Shown here piece after piece: positions 38,011-46,298 of a DNA stretch of 64,000 nucleotides; position 1 is the stretch's first letter, and each line of letters begins with the position of its first letter. The DNA is from Natrinema sp. DC36 (lineage in GTDB: Archaea; Halobacteriota; Halobacteria; Halobacteriales; Natrialbaceae). The stretch covers positions 2,108,001-2,172,000 of the forward strand of contig NZ_CP084472.1 of NCBI RefSeq assembly GCF_020405225.1, in the 5' to 3' direction. The translations under genes were made by a program, and so were the position numbers. The notes under the pieces are model-generated. The model did not search any database. It was not told the DNA's origin and saw only the letters and a list, made by a program, of their open reading frames with translations.

Positions 38011-38756
38011 CGGGCCACCACGCCGGACCGCAGTCGAACGCCGATGCCGGGGCGAACGCCGACGGCGGGACGAACGCCGATACCGGGGCGAACTCGAGCG
38101 TCGACCCGTCCGCGAACTCGTTCGAGCACGCCCTCGAGTCGCTCCGGGCGGGCGAGCCGATTCTCGTCCACGACGCGGCCGACCGCGAGGGCGAGACGGA
38201 CCTGATCTACCACGCCGATAGCGTGACGCCCGAGGCCGTCGCCCGACTGCGAAACGACGCCGGCGGGCTGGTCTGCGTCGCGCTCGGCCACGATATCGCG
38301 GAGGCGTTCGACCTGCCCTTCTACTCGGACGTGGTCGACCATCCCGCGACGGCCGACCACGAACTCGGCTACGACGATCGATCGTCGTTCTCGCTGACTG
38401 TCAACCATCGGGACACCTACACCGGAATCACCGACGACGATCGCTCGACGACCATCCGAGCGCTCGGCGACGCCGCCGCCGCACCCGACGAAACCGACTT
38501 CGCCGCGGAGTTCCGGGTCCCCGGTCACGTTCACCTGCTCAAGGCCGCGCCGGACCTGCTCGCCCAGCGCGAGGGCCACACGGAACTCGGGGTCGCCCTG
38601 GCCGAGGCCGCCGATCTCTCGCCCGCCGTCGTCGTCTGCGAGATGCTCGACGACGAAACTGGCGAGGCCCTCTCGCCCGCCGACGCCCGCGCTTACGCGG
38701 ACCGACACGGCTTCGCCTACCTCGAGGGTCGCGAGGTCCTCGAGCGAATGGAGTAG
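38007..38756 (+). CDS. ribB: 3,4-dihydroxy-2-butanone 4-phosphate synthase RibB
   Basis: 249 residues. Converts ribulose 5-phosphate to the four-carbon precursor of riboflavin. The active-site acidic loop [13 protein letters not shown] lies at about residues 57-69; [38 protein letters not shown] holds the catalytic His/Glu/Thr blocks, and GHVHLLKA and GHTELGVAL complete the site. No GTP cyclohydrolase II domain is fused. The first 35 residues are Asn/Ala/Gly/Asp repeats ([11 protein letters not shown] type). Operon with ribK. Confidence 0.93.
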   Translation: MTGHHAGPQSNADAGANADGGTNADTGANSSVDPSANSFEHALESLRAGEPILVHDAADREGETDLIYHADSVTPEAVARLRNDAGGLVCVALGHDIAEAFDLPFYSDVVDHPATADHELGYDDRSSFSLTVNHRDTYTGITDDDRSTTIRALGDAAAAPDETDFAAEFRVPGHVHLLKAAPDLLAQREGHTELGVALAEAADLSPAVVVCEMLDDETGEALSPADARAYADRHGFAYLEGREVLERME

Positions 38757-38904
38757 CGACCGGAGTCGTAGAACGCGTACTAGTACCGAAGCAGACGCGA
38801 TGCAGACGTGCGAACTCCCGGCTCCCGGCTAAAAACCGGTATCTATCGCATTAACGTTCGTATCTTGCAACCGATTCGGTCCGATTTGAAAACAGTAGGA
38901 CACG

Positions 38905-38910
38905 TTTATT
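38905..38910 (+). promoter_or_regulatory. TATA-like box, leaderless promoter of the regulator gene
   Basis: TTTATT is centred about 27 nt upstream of the ATG at 38935, the distance expected when the transcript begins at or next to the start codon. Confidence 0.6.
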
Positions 38911-38934
38911 GAGCCCTATGTGGTCCTTGCTAGC

Positions 38935-39915
38935 ATGGCTGAACCCCGGTTGACACCAGCGATCGATCTGGACGGTATTTCCCCGGACGAGGCCTTCACC
39001 ATCCTTGGCAACGAGATTCGGTTAGACATCATCCGCGTGCTCTGGCACACCGATGCCGCCCACAAATACGACGACGTCTCCGATACCGCCGAGACGATAT
39101 CGTTCTCGGAGCTGCGTCGTCGGGTCGACGTCGACGACAACGGGAAATTCAACTATCACCTCTCGCAACTGGCTCCCCACTTCGTTCGGCAAACCGATGA
39201 CGGGTACCGATTGAGCAGTGCCGGCAAGCAGATTGCCAGAACCGTGATCGCCGTCTCGGGAGCGGAAGAACTCGACTTCTCCGCCGATCTCGAGCAGGAC
39301 TGTCCGCTGTGTGACGCGCCCATGACGGCGACCTACGAGGACCAGTGGCTTCGGATCAGTTGTACCGAGTGTGACGGGATGTTCGGCGACAAAGCGCCAC
39401 GGGACTCGGTCTTCTTTTCGAACTACCCGGCTGCAGGGCTGACGGATCGGACCCCCGACGAGGCACTCGCAACCGGATTCTACCGGTGTATGTTGGATAT
39501 CGCCTCCATGATGCGCGACGTCTGTCGGGAGTGTGCGGGCTCCATCTCGGCGTCGGTTTCGGTCTGTGAGACACACCGGGTTCGGGAGGGGAAACCGTGT
39601 TCGCACTGTGGGACACGATTCCCCGTTTGGGCGGAACAGCGGTGTGATACCTGCGGGTTCGCCAAGAACTTGCCCGTCGAACCGTTCGTCATGAGTCTCA
39701 CCCCCGTGATCGCATTCCTCGACGACCAGGGATTCGACGTGCTCGCTCCCTCCTTCGACGAAGTCATCGACTTGCTTCGGACCCGCTTCGAGACGGCCGT
39801 CACGGAGGATCCGTTCCGCATAACCGTGACGATCGAAGGCGAGGCGACGACGCTCACCGTTTCGGTGGACGACAGCATGAACGTCGTCGGTCTCGACGAA
39901 CAGCCGTCGGTCTGA
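38935..39915 (+). CDS. Winged-helix transcriptional regulator with zinc-binding domains
   Basis: 326 residues. Residues 15-100 are an ArsR-like winged helix (EAFTILGNEIRLDIIRVLW, then FSELRRRVDVDDNGKFNYHLSQL and the wing VRQTDDGYRLSSAG). A Cys cluster follows: CPLCDAPM, SCTECDG, then CRECAGS, CETH, CSHCGTRF and CDTCGFA, enough ligands for at least two or three zinc ribbons. The C-terminal 85 residues resemble a ligand or dimer domain. It belongs to a type common in haloarchaea; the target genes and the signal are unknown. Confidence 0.83.
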   Translation: MAEPRLTPAIDLDGISPDEAFTILGNEIRLDIIRVLWHTDAAHKYDDVSDTAETISFSELRRRVDVDDNGKFNYHLSQLAPHFVRQTDDGYRLSSAGKQIARTVIAVSGAEELDFSADLEQDCPLCDAPMTATYEDQWLRISCTECDGMFGDKAPRDSVFFSNYPAAGLTDRTPDEALATGFYRCMLDIASMMRDVCRECAGSISASVSVCETHRVREGKPCSHCGTRFPVWAEQRCDTCGFAKNLPVEPFVMSLTPVIAFLDDQGFDVLAPSFDEVIDLLRTRFETAVTEDPFRITVTIEGEATTLTVSVDDSMNVVGLDEQPSV

Positions 39916-40060
39916 TATCGGGACCCCGCCGGTTTCCGACCCGGTTGGAGGGAATACGAGCCCACCGGTCGGGTCCGTGAACGGAATTTCACTAGAATCG
40001 GCTAGAGAAATGTAATTCTCCTTATGTATAAGTGCGATCCCGTCGTAGCCCTAGCCGGTC

Positions 40061-40372
40061 ATGTCAGAACAAGACCTGATCGACTTCGGTATCTGGCGCG
40101 AGATGGACGAAGACCTCACCACCGAGGAAGCAAAACAGGAGGCGCTCGCGGCGTCTCAGCGGGCGATCGCGGAACTCAGCGAGGAAGACGTCGAGGTGGA
40201 GTGGGTCCGTACCGACGTGCTGGCGGACACGGACGACGACACCGACTGCGCGTACTGTCATTACCGCGCCCCGAGCGAGGAAGCCATCGCGGAGCACTCC
40301 GAGCGCGCGGGTCTCCCGGTGACTGAACTCACGCGCCTCGACGACCAGTTCGATCGAAACGACCTCGAATAG
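40061..40372 (+). CDS. Small protein with C2H2-like zinc finger
   Basis: 103 residues, acidic and largely helical. DCAYCHYRAPSEEAIAEHSERAG gives C-x2-C and a downstream His, consistent with a partial zinc finger. A TATA-like ttatgtataag lies at 40022-40032, about 35 nt before the ATG. The cupin gene starts 9 nt after its stop, so the two are probably co-transcribed. I recognise no named family. Confidence 0.72.
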   Translation: MSEQDLIDFGIWREMDEDLTTEEAKQEALAASQRAIAELSEEDVEVEWVRTDVLADTDDDTDCAYCHYRAPSEEAIAEHSERAGLPVTELTRLDDQFDRNDLE

Positions 40373-40381
40373 CCACCAATA

Positions 40382-40816
40382 ATGTCAGAACTAAAAACAA
40401 TAAGCCTCGACGAGCTCGAGCTCGTCGGAGTGACGCAATCGGAATCGGAGATGGACGTGAGCGTGAACTTCCCGTTCTCACCGGCGTTCCCGGCGACAAC
40501 CGGGATAGAACTCGAGGGCGGCCACAACGTCGTCTACTTCGAGATCGAACCCGGGAAGGAACTCGGGACCCACACGGACAGCCCCGAGGAACTCATCATC
40601 TGTCTCGACGGCGACGAAGTCGAGGCTTGGGCCGGGGGCACAACGGGAGTGATCAGTGCCGGCGACCTGGCGGTGATTCCGCCGATGGCTCCCCACGGGT
40701 TCCGTAATACCGGTTCCGTGACGGCCCGGTTCCTCGGCGTCTTCTCGGATAGTACCACCGTCTCCGAGTTCGAAGCGGACCTCGAACCGTTCGAGGAACG
40801 GACCGTCAAGGCGTAG
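40382..40816 (+). CDS. Cupin-domain protein
   Basis: 144 residues forming a single cupin barrel. Motif 1 reads IEPGKELGTHTDSPEELIICLDGDEVEAW and motif 2 is AGDLAVIPPMAPHGFRNTG. His in THTDSPEE and His in APHG are likely metal ligands, though only one His is seen in motif 1, so metal binding may differ from canonical cupins. Substrate unknown. It sits between the zinc-finger gene and the Tat-exported gene with short gaps. Confidence 0.82.
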   Translation: MSELKTISLDELELVGVTQSESEMDVSVNFPFSPAFPATTGIELEGGHNVVYFEIEPGKELGTHTDSPEELIICLDGDEVEAWAGGTTGVISAGDLAVIPPMAPHGFRNTGSVTARFLGVFSDSTTVSEFEADLEPFEERTVKA

Positions 40817-40857
40817 CGTCGTTTCGACCGATCCCAACCGAACCGAGAACTGAAACA

Positions 40858-41835
40858 ATGACATCGAGACAAAAAACGAGAGGGCACATCGACGGTATCG
40901 ATCGACGACTGTTCCTGAAGACGACGGCTGTACTGGCGGGTGGAACGCTCGTGACCGGAGCGGCCAGCGGATCGCAGCGCGACTCAGCCCCGCCGGAACT
41001 CCCGAAGCCGGCGAACCACGACGTCCACTGGGGTGAATCGGATGCGGATGGAGGCGTCCGGACGTACGCGACCACCGACCGGGACGGGCGACTCTCGTCG
41101 CTGGGCGTCCACGTCGGCGGCGACGCCCTGATGGCTTTCGACGAGGAGGAGCGCGCAGCACACCTCCACTTCCCGGACGAAACGGACGACGGGGCCGAGA
41201 TCGACCGCCATCAGTTTACCCACATGGGGTTCCACTACAACCCCCAAGGTCATCCACCGCCGGACATCTACGACGTTCCCCACTTCGACTTCCATTTCTA
41301 CATGATGGGCGAAGACGGCGTCGAGGGGATCAGTGGGGGACCGCTCGAGTCCACGCCGCTGCCCTTCGTCGGTCTGGCCGACTACGACGTTCCCGCGAAC
41401 CAGTTCCCGCAGGGGTACATGTTCGAGCAGCATCGGCTCATCGTCGAGGGGATGGGGGAACACCTGCTCGACGAGACGGCTCCGGAGTTCCACGGTGAAG
41501 CGTTCACTCATACGAACGTCTACGGCGCGTACGATCCGAGTATCGATCCGGAGCAGCCCGTCGACACCGAGGTGATAGAGCTAGAGAGAGAACGCGTCGA
41601 GCTCCCGGTCTACGAAGGGGACGGTAAAGGGAGGGTTCACTTCGTCGAGCCGATGGTTACGACCGACTTCCTTCGCAACGACCTCGAGGAAGAGACGGCA
41701 GTGGACATCGCGACGCCGGGTGTGTACTTCGAGACGGACGACTACCCGACGGCGTACGCGTTGATGCCGGACGGCGACGGCGGCGCGTACGTCTCTCTCC
41801 GCGAGTTCGAGGAGTTCTCCGGACCGGACCAGTAG
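40858..41835 (+). CDS. Tat-exported protein, possibly TTHB210/DUF5602-like
   Basis: 325 residues. DRRLFLKTTAVLAGGTLVTGA is a twin-arginine signal without a lipobox Cys, so the protein is probably released outside. The centre is His-rich: DRHQFTHMGFHYNPQGHPPP, YDVPHFDFHFYMMG, EQHRLIV and GEAFTHTNVYGAYDP, a pattern suggesting a metal-bound beta fold. From memory it resembles TTHB210-type (DUF5602) proteins; this could not be checked. It may act with the adjacent cupin in an extracellular redox or binding role. It is followed directly by a hairpin at its stop codon. Confidence 0.7.
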   Translation: MTSRQKTRGHIDGIDRRLFLKTTAVLAGGTLVTGAASGSQRDSAPPELPKPANHDVHWGESDADGGVRTYATTDRDGRLSSLGVHVGGDALMAFDEEERAAHLHFPDETDDGAEIDRHQFTHMGFHYNPQGHPPPDIYDVPHFDFHFYMMGEDGVEGISGGPLESTPLPFVGLADYDVPANQFPQGYMFEQHRLIVEGMGEHLLDETAPEFHGEAFTHTNVYGAYDPSIDPEQPVDTEVIELERERVELPVYEGDGKGRVHFVEPMVTTDFLRNDLEEETAVDIATPGVYFETDDYPTAYALMPDGDGGAYVSLREFEEFSGPDQ

Positions 41836-41856
41836 CCCGGACGGCCGCCGGGCTAC
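41832..41856 (+). terminator. Hairpin at the stop codon of the Tat protein gene
   Basis: GTAGCCCGG and CCGGGCTAC (41832-41840 and 41848-41856) form a perfect 9-bp stem with a 7-nt loop. The TAG stop lies inside the stem. No T tract follows, so it may act in mRNA stability rather than termination. Confidence 0.55.
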
Positions 41857-42156
41857 GCAGTGTCGCCGACCATATTTTGCGCAAATTTCGAACTCATCGA
41901 CTCGAGGGTCCCGGTTCGTCTCTCGGAGATTTCGCCGACGGTCCCGGACCGGCTGTTCGAACGCTTTCCACGACTGGTCGACGGCGTGCACGAGAACGCG
42001 TCCGGATCGCGATGATCGCCGGCACAGTCGCTGGTGAGGAGCTGTGATCGCCGGCACTCGACTGAGCGGCGTTCGGCGGGCCTCTCCCTCGATCCCCGAC
42101 GGTTCGCTTCCGAAAACCGCGAACACTTAGTACGGTGGCTTGCAACACTCCCGATC
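41857..42156. other. Gene-free stretch before ilvE
   Basis: About 300 nt without a supportable gene. It has a short direct repeat, TGATCGCCGGCAC (about 42013-42025 and 42042-42054). The ilvE ATG is preceded by a weak cttagtacgg TATA-like element (42126-42135). Nothing else was seen. Confidence 0.4.
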
Positions 42157-43092
42157 ATGGGATTCGACGAGATGGACGTCGACACGATCTGGCTGGATGG
42201 CGAGTTTGTCGACTGGGACGACGCGCAGATCCACGTGCTTACACACGGGCTCCACTACGGTAGCGGCGTCTTCGAGGGCGCGCGCTGTTACGACACCGAC
42301 AACGGACCGGCGCTCTTTCGCTGGGAGGAACACCTCGAGCGCCTGTTCCAGTCCGCAAAGCCCTACGAGATGGAGATCGACTTCACGAAGGACGAGCTCA
42401 CCGAGGCGACGAAAGAGCTCATCAAGCGCCAGGAACTCCCCTCCTGTTATCTCCGGCCGATCGCCTTCTACGGCTACAATTCCCTGGGCGTCAGTCCCAA
42501 GGACTGCCCGACCCGCACGGCCGTCGCCGCGTGGCCGTGGGGCGCCTACCTCGGCGAGGAGGCCCTCGAGAACGGCATCGACGTGATGATCTCCTCGTGG
42601 CGGAAACACGCCTCGAGCCAGATTCCGACGAACGCCAAGACGACCGGTCTCTACGTCAACAGCATGCTCGCCGGCGAGGAAGCGCGCCGGAACGGTTACG
42701 CGGAAGCCATCGTCCTCAACAAGGAGGGCAACGTCGCGGAAGGCCCCGGCGAGAATATCTTCCTCGTGCGCGACGGCGAACTCTACACGCCCGGCCTCTC
42801 GGAGTCGATCCTCGACGGCATCACTCGAGACTCCGTCATTCGGATCGCGGAGGATCTGGGCTACACCGTCCACGACAACGTCTCCATCTCGCGCGGCGAG
42901 CTCAACACGGCCGACGAGCTGTTTTTCACCGGATCCGCGGCCGAAGTGACGCCTATCCGGAAAGTCGACAACGTCGTCATCGGAAACGGCTCTCGCGGCC
43001 CCGTTACCGAGGAGATCCAGCAGAAGTTCTTCGATATCGTCGAAGAAGGCTCCGAAGAGTACGACGAGTGGTTCGAGTACGTCGACGTGTGA
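42157..43092 (+). CDS. ilvE: Branched-chain amino acid aminotransferase IlvE
   Basis: 311 residues, the usual length of class IV aminotransferases. HVLTHGLHYGSGVFEGARCY begins the family signature, TNAKTTGLYVNSMLA contains the PLP lysine, and VAEGPGENIFLV binds the cofactor phosphate. It interconverts Leu/Ile/Val and their 2-oxo acids. The ATG at 42157 (MGFDEMDVDTIW) is chosen because the upstream open frame is Arg/Ser-rich and not protein-like. It stands alone, convergent with the DUF502 gene. Confidence 0.93.
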   Translation: MGFDEMDVDTIWLDGEFVDWDDAQIHVLTHGLHYGSGVFEGARCYDTDNGPALFRWEEHLERLFQSAKPYEMEIDFTKDELTEATKELIKRQELPSCYLRPIAFYGYNSLGVSPKDCPTRTAVAAWPWGAYLGEEALENGIDVMISSWRKHASSQIPTNAKTTGLYVNSMLAGEEARRNGYAEAIVLNKEGNVAEGPGENIFLVRDGELYTPGLSESILDGITRDSVIRIAEDLGYTVHDNVSISRGELNTADELFFTGSAAEVTPIRKVDNVVIGNGSRGPVTEEIQQKFFDIVEEGSEEYDEWFEYVDV

Positions 43093-43511
43093 GAAGCGCC
43101 ATTTTTGCGGCATAGAACGCGTCGAACCGTCTCGAGACCGGGGCCGAACGCTCGAGTCTGTGATGGTGTGTTCGACTCTTCGAGAGTGACCGCTGTGGCC
43201 GGGAGCGCGCCTCGAGCACTGCGAGAGGTGCGCGACTCGGGGAAGGGCAGGCGGTCGACCGACAGTCACCGCGAGCGAACGAATGCGCGGCGCGCAGCGC
43301 CGCGGGAAGGCGAACGGCGTAGCCGTGGGCCAGTGAGCGAGCGGGCCGACGACCGACCCGGAGAGCGCGGCGCGAAGCGCCGCGGCAAGGCGAGCGGCCA
43401 AAGGCCACGAGCCAGGGGAGGGAGGAGTGTCTTCGTGAGCGGAGCGAACGAAGGCTCGGAAGTCGCAGCCTGCGAACGAAGTGAGCAGGAACGTCTTCCG
43501 TTGCTTTTGAT
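43093..43511. repeat. GC-rich low-complexity, palindrome-rich intergenic block
   Basis: About 420 nt without a supportable gene. It consists of near-repeats of GCGGCGCGNAGCGCCGCGG (43292-43310 and 43369-43387) and AAGGCGANCGGC words, with local palindromes. Codon statistics do not favour any frame. It lies between the convergent ilvE and DUF502 genes. Similar blocks elsewhere in the genome could not be tested. Confidence 0.55.
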
Positions 43512-43583
43512 CGAAATTTTGCCGAGGGACGTCGCGCTGGCGGCTTCGCCGCTCAGCGCGACAGACCGCAGAGCAAAATTTCG
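43512..43583. terminator. Large nested hairpin, probable bidirectional terminator
   Basis: The outer arms CGAAATTTTGC (43512-43522) and GCAAAATTTCG (43573-43583) are perfect 11-bp inverted repeats with T4/A4 tracts. Inside, GTCGCGCT (43531-43538) pairs with AGCGCGAC (43555-43562), and GCGGC/GCCGC (43540-43552) close a TTC loop. It lies 3 nt past the stop of the DUF502 gene and 420 nt past ilvE, so it could stop both converging transcripts. Confidence 0.7.
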
Positions 43584-43586
43584 GTG

Positions 43587-44303
43587 TTAGTCGTCACCGT
43601 CGGCGCGGTCGGTTCCGGCGCGGTCGGATTCGTTCGCTTTCGCGTCGTCGATGACGTCGATGGAGATGCCAGCGTCCATGCCCCGGTGGTTGGCGTCGCC
43701 GAAGCCGGCGCTCAGGACGCGAGTGAGCGCATCCTCGACGTCCTCGTCGAGTTCGGTGATCTCGTCGGATTCGACTTCGACGACGTACCCCGTCGTGATG
43801 TTCGGCGAGGTAGGTAAGAAGAGCACCTCGCGGCCGTCGTCAGTCACCTTGCCGGTCTTGAACGCCGTCATCCGCAGCCCCTCCCAGGTCTCGATCTTGA
43901 CCGGTTTCTGGAGCGAATCCTGCTCGCCGAAGGCCGTCTCGGCGGCCATCTTCGAGGCGTTGTAGACAAGGCGGATCACGGGCACGCGGTTCGCGATGTT
44001 GTCGACCAGCCGTTCGACCAGCCCGCCGACGGTCGTCCGCATGAGATAACCGACAGAAAACGTGAGAATGACGAAGACGGTCAGCGCGACGATTACGCGG
44101 AGGAGCTGCGCGAGTTGCTCGCGCGTCTGCTCGGCCTGCGGGCTCGAACCCGCGATGAGCGGTCTGAGCGCCTCGGCGTCGAGAATGAGGCCGGGTGTCA
44201 GCCCGGCAACGAGTCCGTAGAGCCAGTAGATCGCGTAGAGCGTGACGAGGATGGGGCCAAGGACGACGAGCCCGCTCGCGAAATCCCGCTTCCACGAAGC
44301 CAT
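43587..44303 (-). CDS. DUF502 family membrane protein
   Basis: 238 residues. Two N-terminal helices (DFASGLVVLGPILVTLYAIYWLYGLV and LLRVIVALTVFVILTFSVGYLMR) precede a soluble domain with VERLVDNIANRVPVIRLVYNASKMAAE and VLFLPTSPNITTGYVVEVES, the DUF502 signature. Function unknown; relatives occur in bacteria, archaea and plants (LCV-like proteins). The C-terminal 25 residues are acidic. It is divergent from the MFS gene. Confidence 0.88.
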   Translation of the reverse strand: MASWKRDFASGLVVLGPILVTLYAIYWLYGLVAGLTPGLILDAEALRPLIAGSSPQAEQTREQLAQLLRVIVALTVFVILTFSVGYLMRTTVGGLVERLVDNIANRVPVIRLVYNASKMAAETAFGEQDSLQKPVKIETWEGLRMTAFKTGKVTDDGREVLFLPTSPNITTGYVVEVESDEITELDEDVEDALTRVLSAGFGDANHRGMDAGISIDVIDDAKANESDRAGTDRADGDD

Positions 44304-44454
44304 GTGCTGGATCTCACACTACTGGCTAATGAGCCCTTCCCTTTGTCGTATCCACGCGCTATCAGCGTCGGTGGCAGCAGCGTCGGTGGCAGCAGCGGCG
44401 GCAGCGTCAGCCGACGGATCAAATTTCAAGCTGTCGGCCTGCGAAGCGACGCGC

Positions 44455-45831
44455 ATGAGCCTCGAGCAGGAGTCCACGGACCAGGAGGCCGATCCGCTGG
44501 ATCCGTTTCGGCAGTTCTTCGCGCTCGAGCGGGACGTACTCGTCCTCTCGGTGGCGATGTTCGCGTTCAGTCTCGGCTTCCAGATGACGAGCCGATACAT
44601 GGCCGAGTACATGTCGGCGCTGGGCGCGTCCGTGTTCGTCGTCGGGCTGTTCGGGACGTTCGGGAACGTTATCAGCGCCGTCTATCCCTATCCGGGCGGG
44701 GCGATCTCCGATCGAATCGGCTCGCGATACGCCCTGACCGCCTTCGGTCTGTGCTCGACGCTCGGCTTCGGTATCTGGCTCGGTGCGCCCGCACTCGCCG
44801 GCGTCTCGATCGGCTCCACCTCTCTGGCCATCGTCGCGATCTTCGTCGGATTAGGGCTCTCGCAGGCCTGGAAGTCGTTCGGGCTCGGGGCGACGTTCGC
44901 CATCGTCAAGCAATCGGTTTCGCCCTCGAAACTGGCTGCCGGCTTCGCGAGCACCGAGACGTTCCGCCGCACCGCCTTCCTCGTCGGCCCGCTGTTTGCC
45001 GCCGCACTCTTCTCTCCGTTCGGCTCGAGCGACGGCGAGATCGTCACCGCGTTCCAATTCATCCTGCTCGTCGCCGTCGTCTTCGGCGTCTTCGGGACCG
45101 TCGTCCAGCACGTTCTCTATCGGTCCGCGGACGACGATTTTGGCAAAGAGTTCGAGGGAGCGTCACAGCTCATTGCCGACCTCCGGGCGATGCCCGAAGA
45201 ACTCCGACCCCTGCTCGTGGGCGATACCCTCGTCCGGTTCGCGAACGGGATGGTCTACGTCTTCTTCGTGCTCGTCGTCACGCGGTTTCTCGAGGTCGGT
45301 CTCTCCGTTTCCCTGCCGGCCGTCGGCGCGGTCGACCTCTCGCCGCAGTCGTACTTCGGGATCCTGCTCGGAATCGAGATGGTGGTCGCCCTGGTGACGA
45401 TGATTCCGGTCGCGAAGGCCGCCGAACGCGTCGGCCTCAAACCGGTCGTCGCGCTCGGATTCGCGGTCTACGCGATCTTCCCGATTTTGCTGATCAACGC
45501 GCCCGAAGACGCGGCCGTCCTCGCGGCCCTCTTCGCGTTCTCCGGGCTTCGGTTCGCGGGGCTGCCCGCCCACAAGGCGCTGATCGTCGGCCCCGCCGAA
45601 CGGGGTGCCGGCGGCCGAGTGACCGGCGCGTACTACCTCCTTCGGAACCTGATCGTCATCCCGAGCGCGGCGCTGGGCGGACTGCTGTGGGGCGGGTTCT
45701 CGAACCCGCTGACGGGGACGCAGGTGTTCGGCGGCGATCCCATCGTCGCGTTCACTATTGCAACGGGAATCGGACTGGTCGGCACCGCCTACTTCCTGGT
45801 GTTCGGGAAGGAATTCGAAGCCTACCAGTAG
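44455..45831 (+). CDS. MFS transporter
   Basis: 458 residues with 12 membrane helices. YPYPGGAISDRIGSRYALTAFG (loop 2-3) carries the MFS signature, and AKAAERVGLKPVVALGF is its counterpart in the second half. An acidic loop of about 40 residues (SADDDFGKEFEGASQLIAD) separates the halves. The start at 44455 (MSLEQESTDQ) is chosen; the upstream in-frame stretch is an Ala/Ser run encoded by an imperfect GTGGCAGCAGC tandem repeat (44370-44405). Substrate unknown. Confidence 0.86.
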   Translation: MSLEQESTDQEADPLDPFRQFFALERDVLVLSVAMFAFSLGFQMTSRYMAEYMSALGASVFVVGLFGTFGNVISAVYPYPGGAISDRIGSRYALTAFGLCSTLGFGIWLGAPALAGVSIGSTSLAIVAIFVGLGLSQAWKSFGLGATFAIVKQSVSPSKLAAGFASTETFRRTAFLVGPLFAAALFSPFGSSDGEIVTAFQFILLVAVVFGVFGTVVQHVLYRSADDDFGKEFEGASQLIADLRAMPEELRPLLVGDTLVRFANGMVYVFFVLVVTRFLEVGLSVSLPAVGAVDLSPQSYFGILLGIEMVVALVTMIPVAKAAERVGLKPVVALGFAVYAIFPILLINAPEDAAVLAALFAFSGLRFAGLPAHKALIVGPAERGAGGRVTGAYYLLRNLIVIPSAALGGLLWGGFSNPLTGTQVFGGDPIVAFTIATGIGLVGTAYFLVFGKEFEAYQ

Positions 45832-45953
45832 CGACGCAGCGTCGAAGAGTCGCTTCCATTTCGCTACCGGGGCCATTCGTCATCCCATCCGTTGCCGGGC
45901 TCTGCTCGAGGGGCCGACTCGTTCGATAGAGGCAATCTATGTATCAGTTCGGA

Positions 45954-46115
45954 CTGGTCAACCGGCATGCTGTGGCGCGCGCTGTCGACCGGCCGAACGA
46001 GAGTGAGGCCGGTCGATGACACTGCGCGAGGGATGAGTGAGCGAGCCTGCGAGCGAGCGAATCGGTTGGGGAGAGCGTGGCGATTCCCTGTTGCCACGAA
46101 AGCAGGACGCTTCGT
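45954..46115 (+). repeat. Dispersed repeat element, copy A
   Basis: A 162-nt block with an inverted second copy at 53198-53360, about four-fifths identical without gaps. A 10-bp perfect stem TCGACCGGCC/GGCCGGTCGA (45985-45994 and 46007-46016) lies in the first half. The second half holds the most conserved part (GCGCGAGGGATGAG through GAGCGAATCGG). It sits between the convergent MFS and SpoIIM-like genes. The rest of 45832-46298 holds two hairpins (see 46204-46250) and nothing else. Confidence 0.85.
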
Positions 46116-46203
46116 TTCCCGCAACCCAATCAAAGCCGACTGCTACATTCACACGAAAGACGTATCGAACGGTCTTCGTGAACCGCCTCGAGGTCAAGTG
46201 GTT

Positions 46204-46250
46204 CGAGACGCCTCCGGCGTCTCGTCATCCCGAGAATCTTCGATTCTCGG
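46204..46250. terminator. Two adjacent perfect hairpins
   Basis: CGAGACGCC/GGCGTCTCG (46204-46212, 46216-46224) and CCGAGAATC/GATTCTCGG (46230-46238, 46242-46250) are both perfect 9-bp stems, with TCC and TTC loops, 5 nt apart. They lie about 50 nt beyond the stop of the minus-strand SpoIIM-like gene and could act as its terminator or as part of a structured RNA. Confidence 0.55.
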
Positions 46251-46298
46251 ACGACCCTAAGGCACTCACCTTTCTTATCTGAAGAGAACGGCAGTTCG

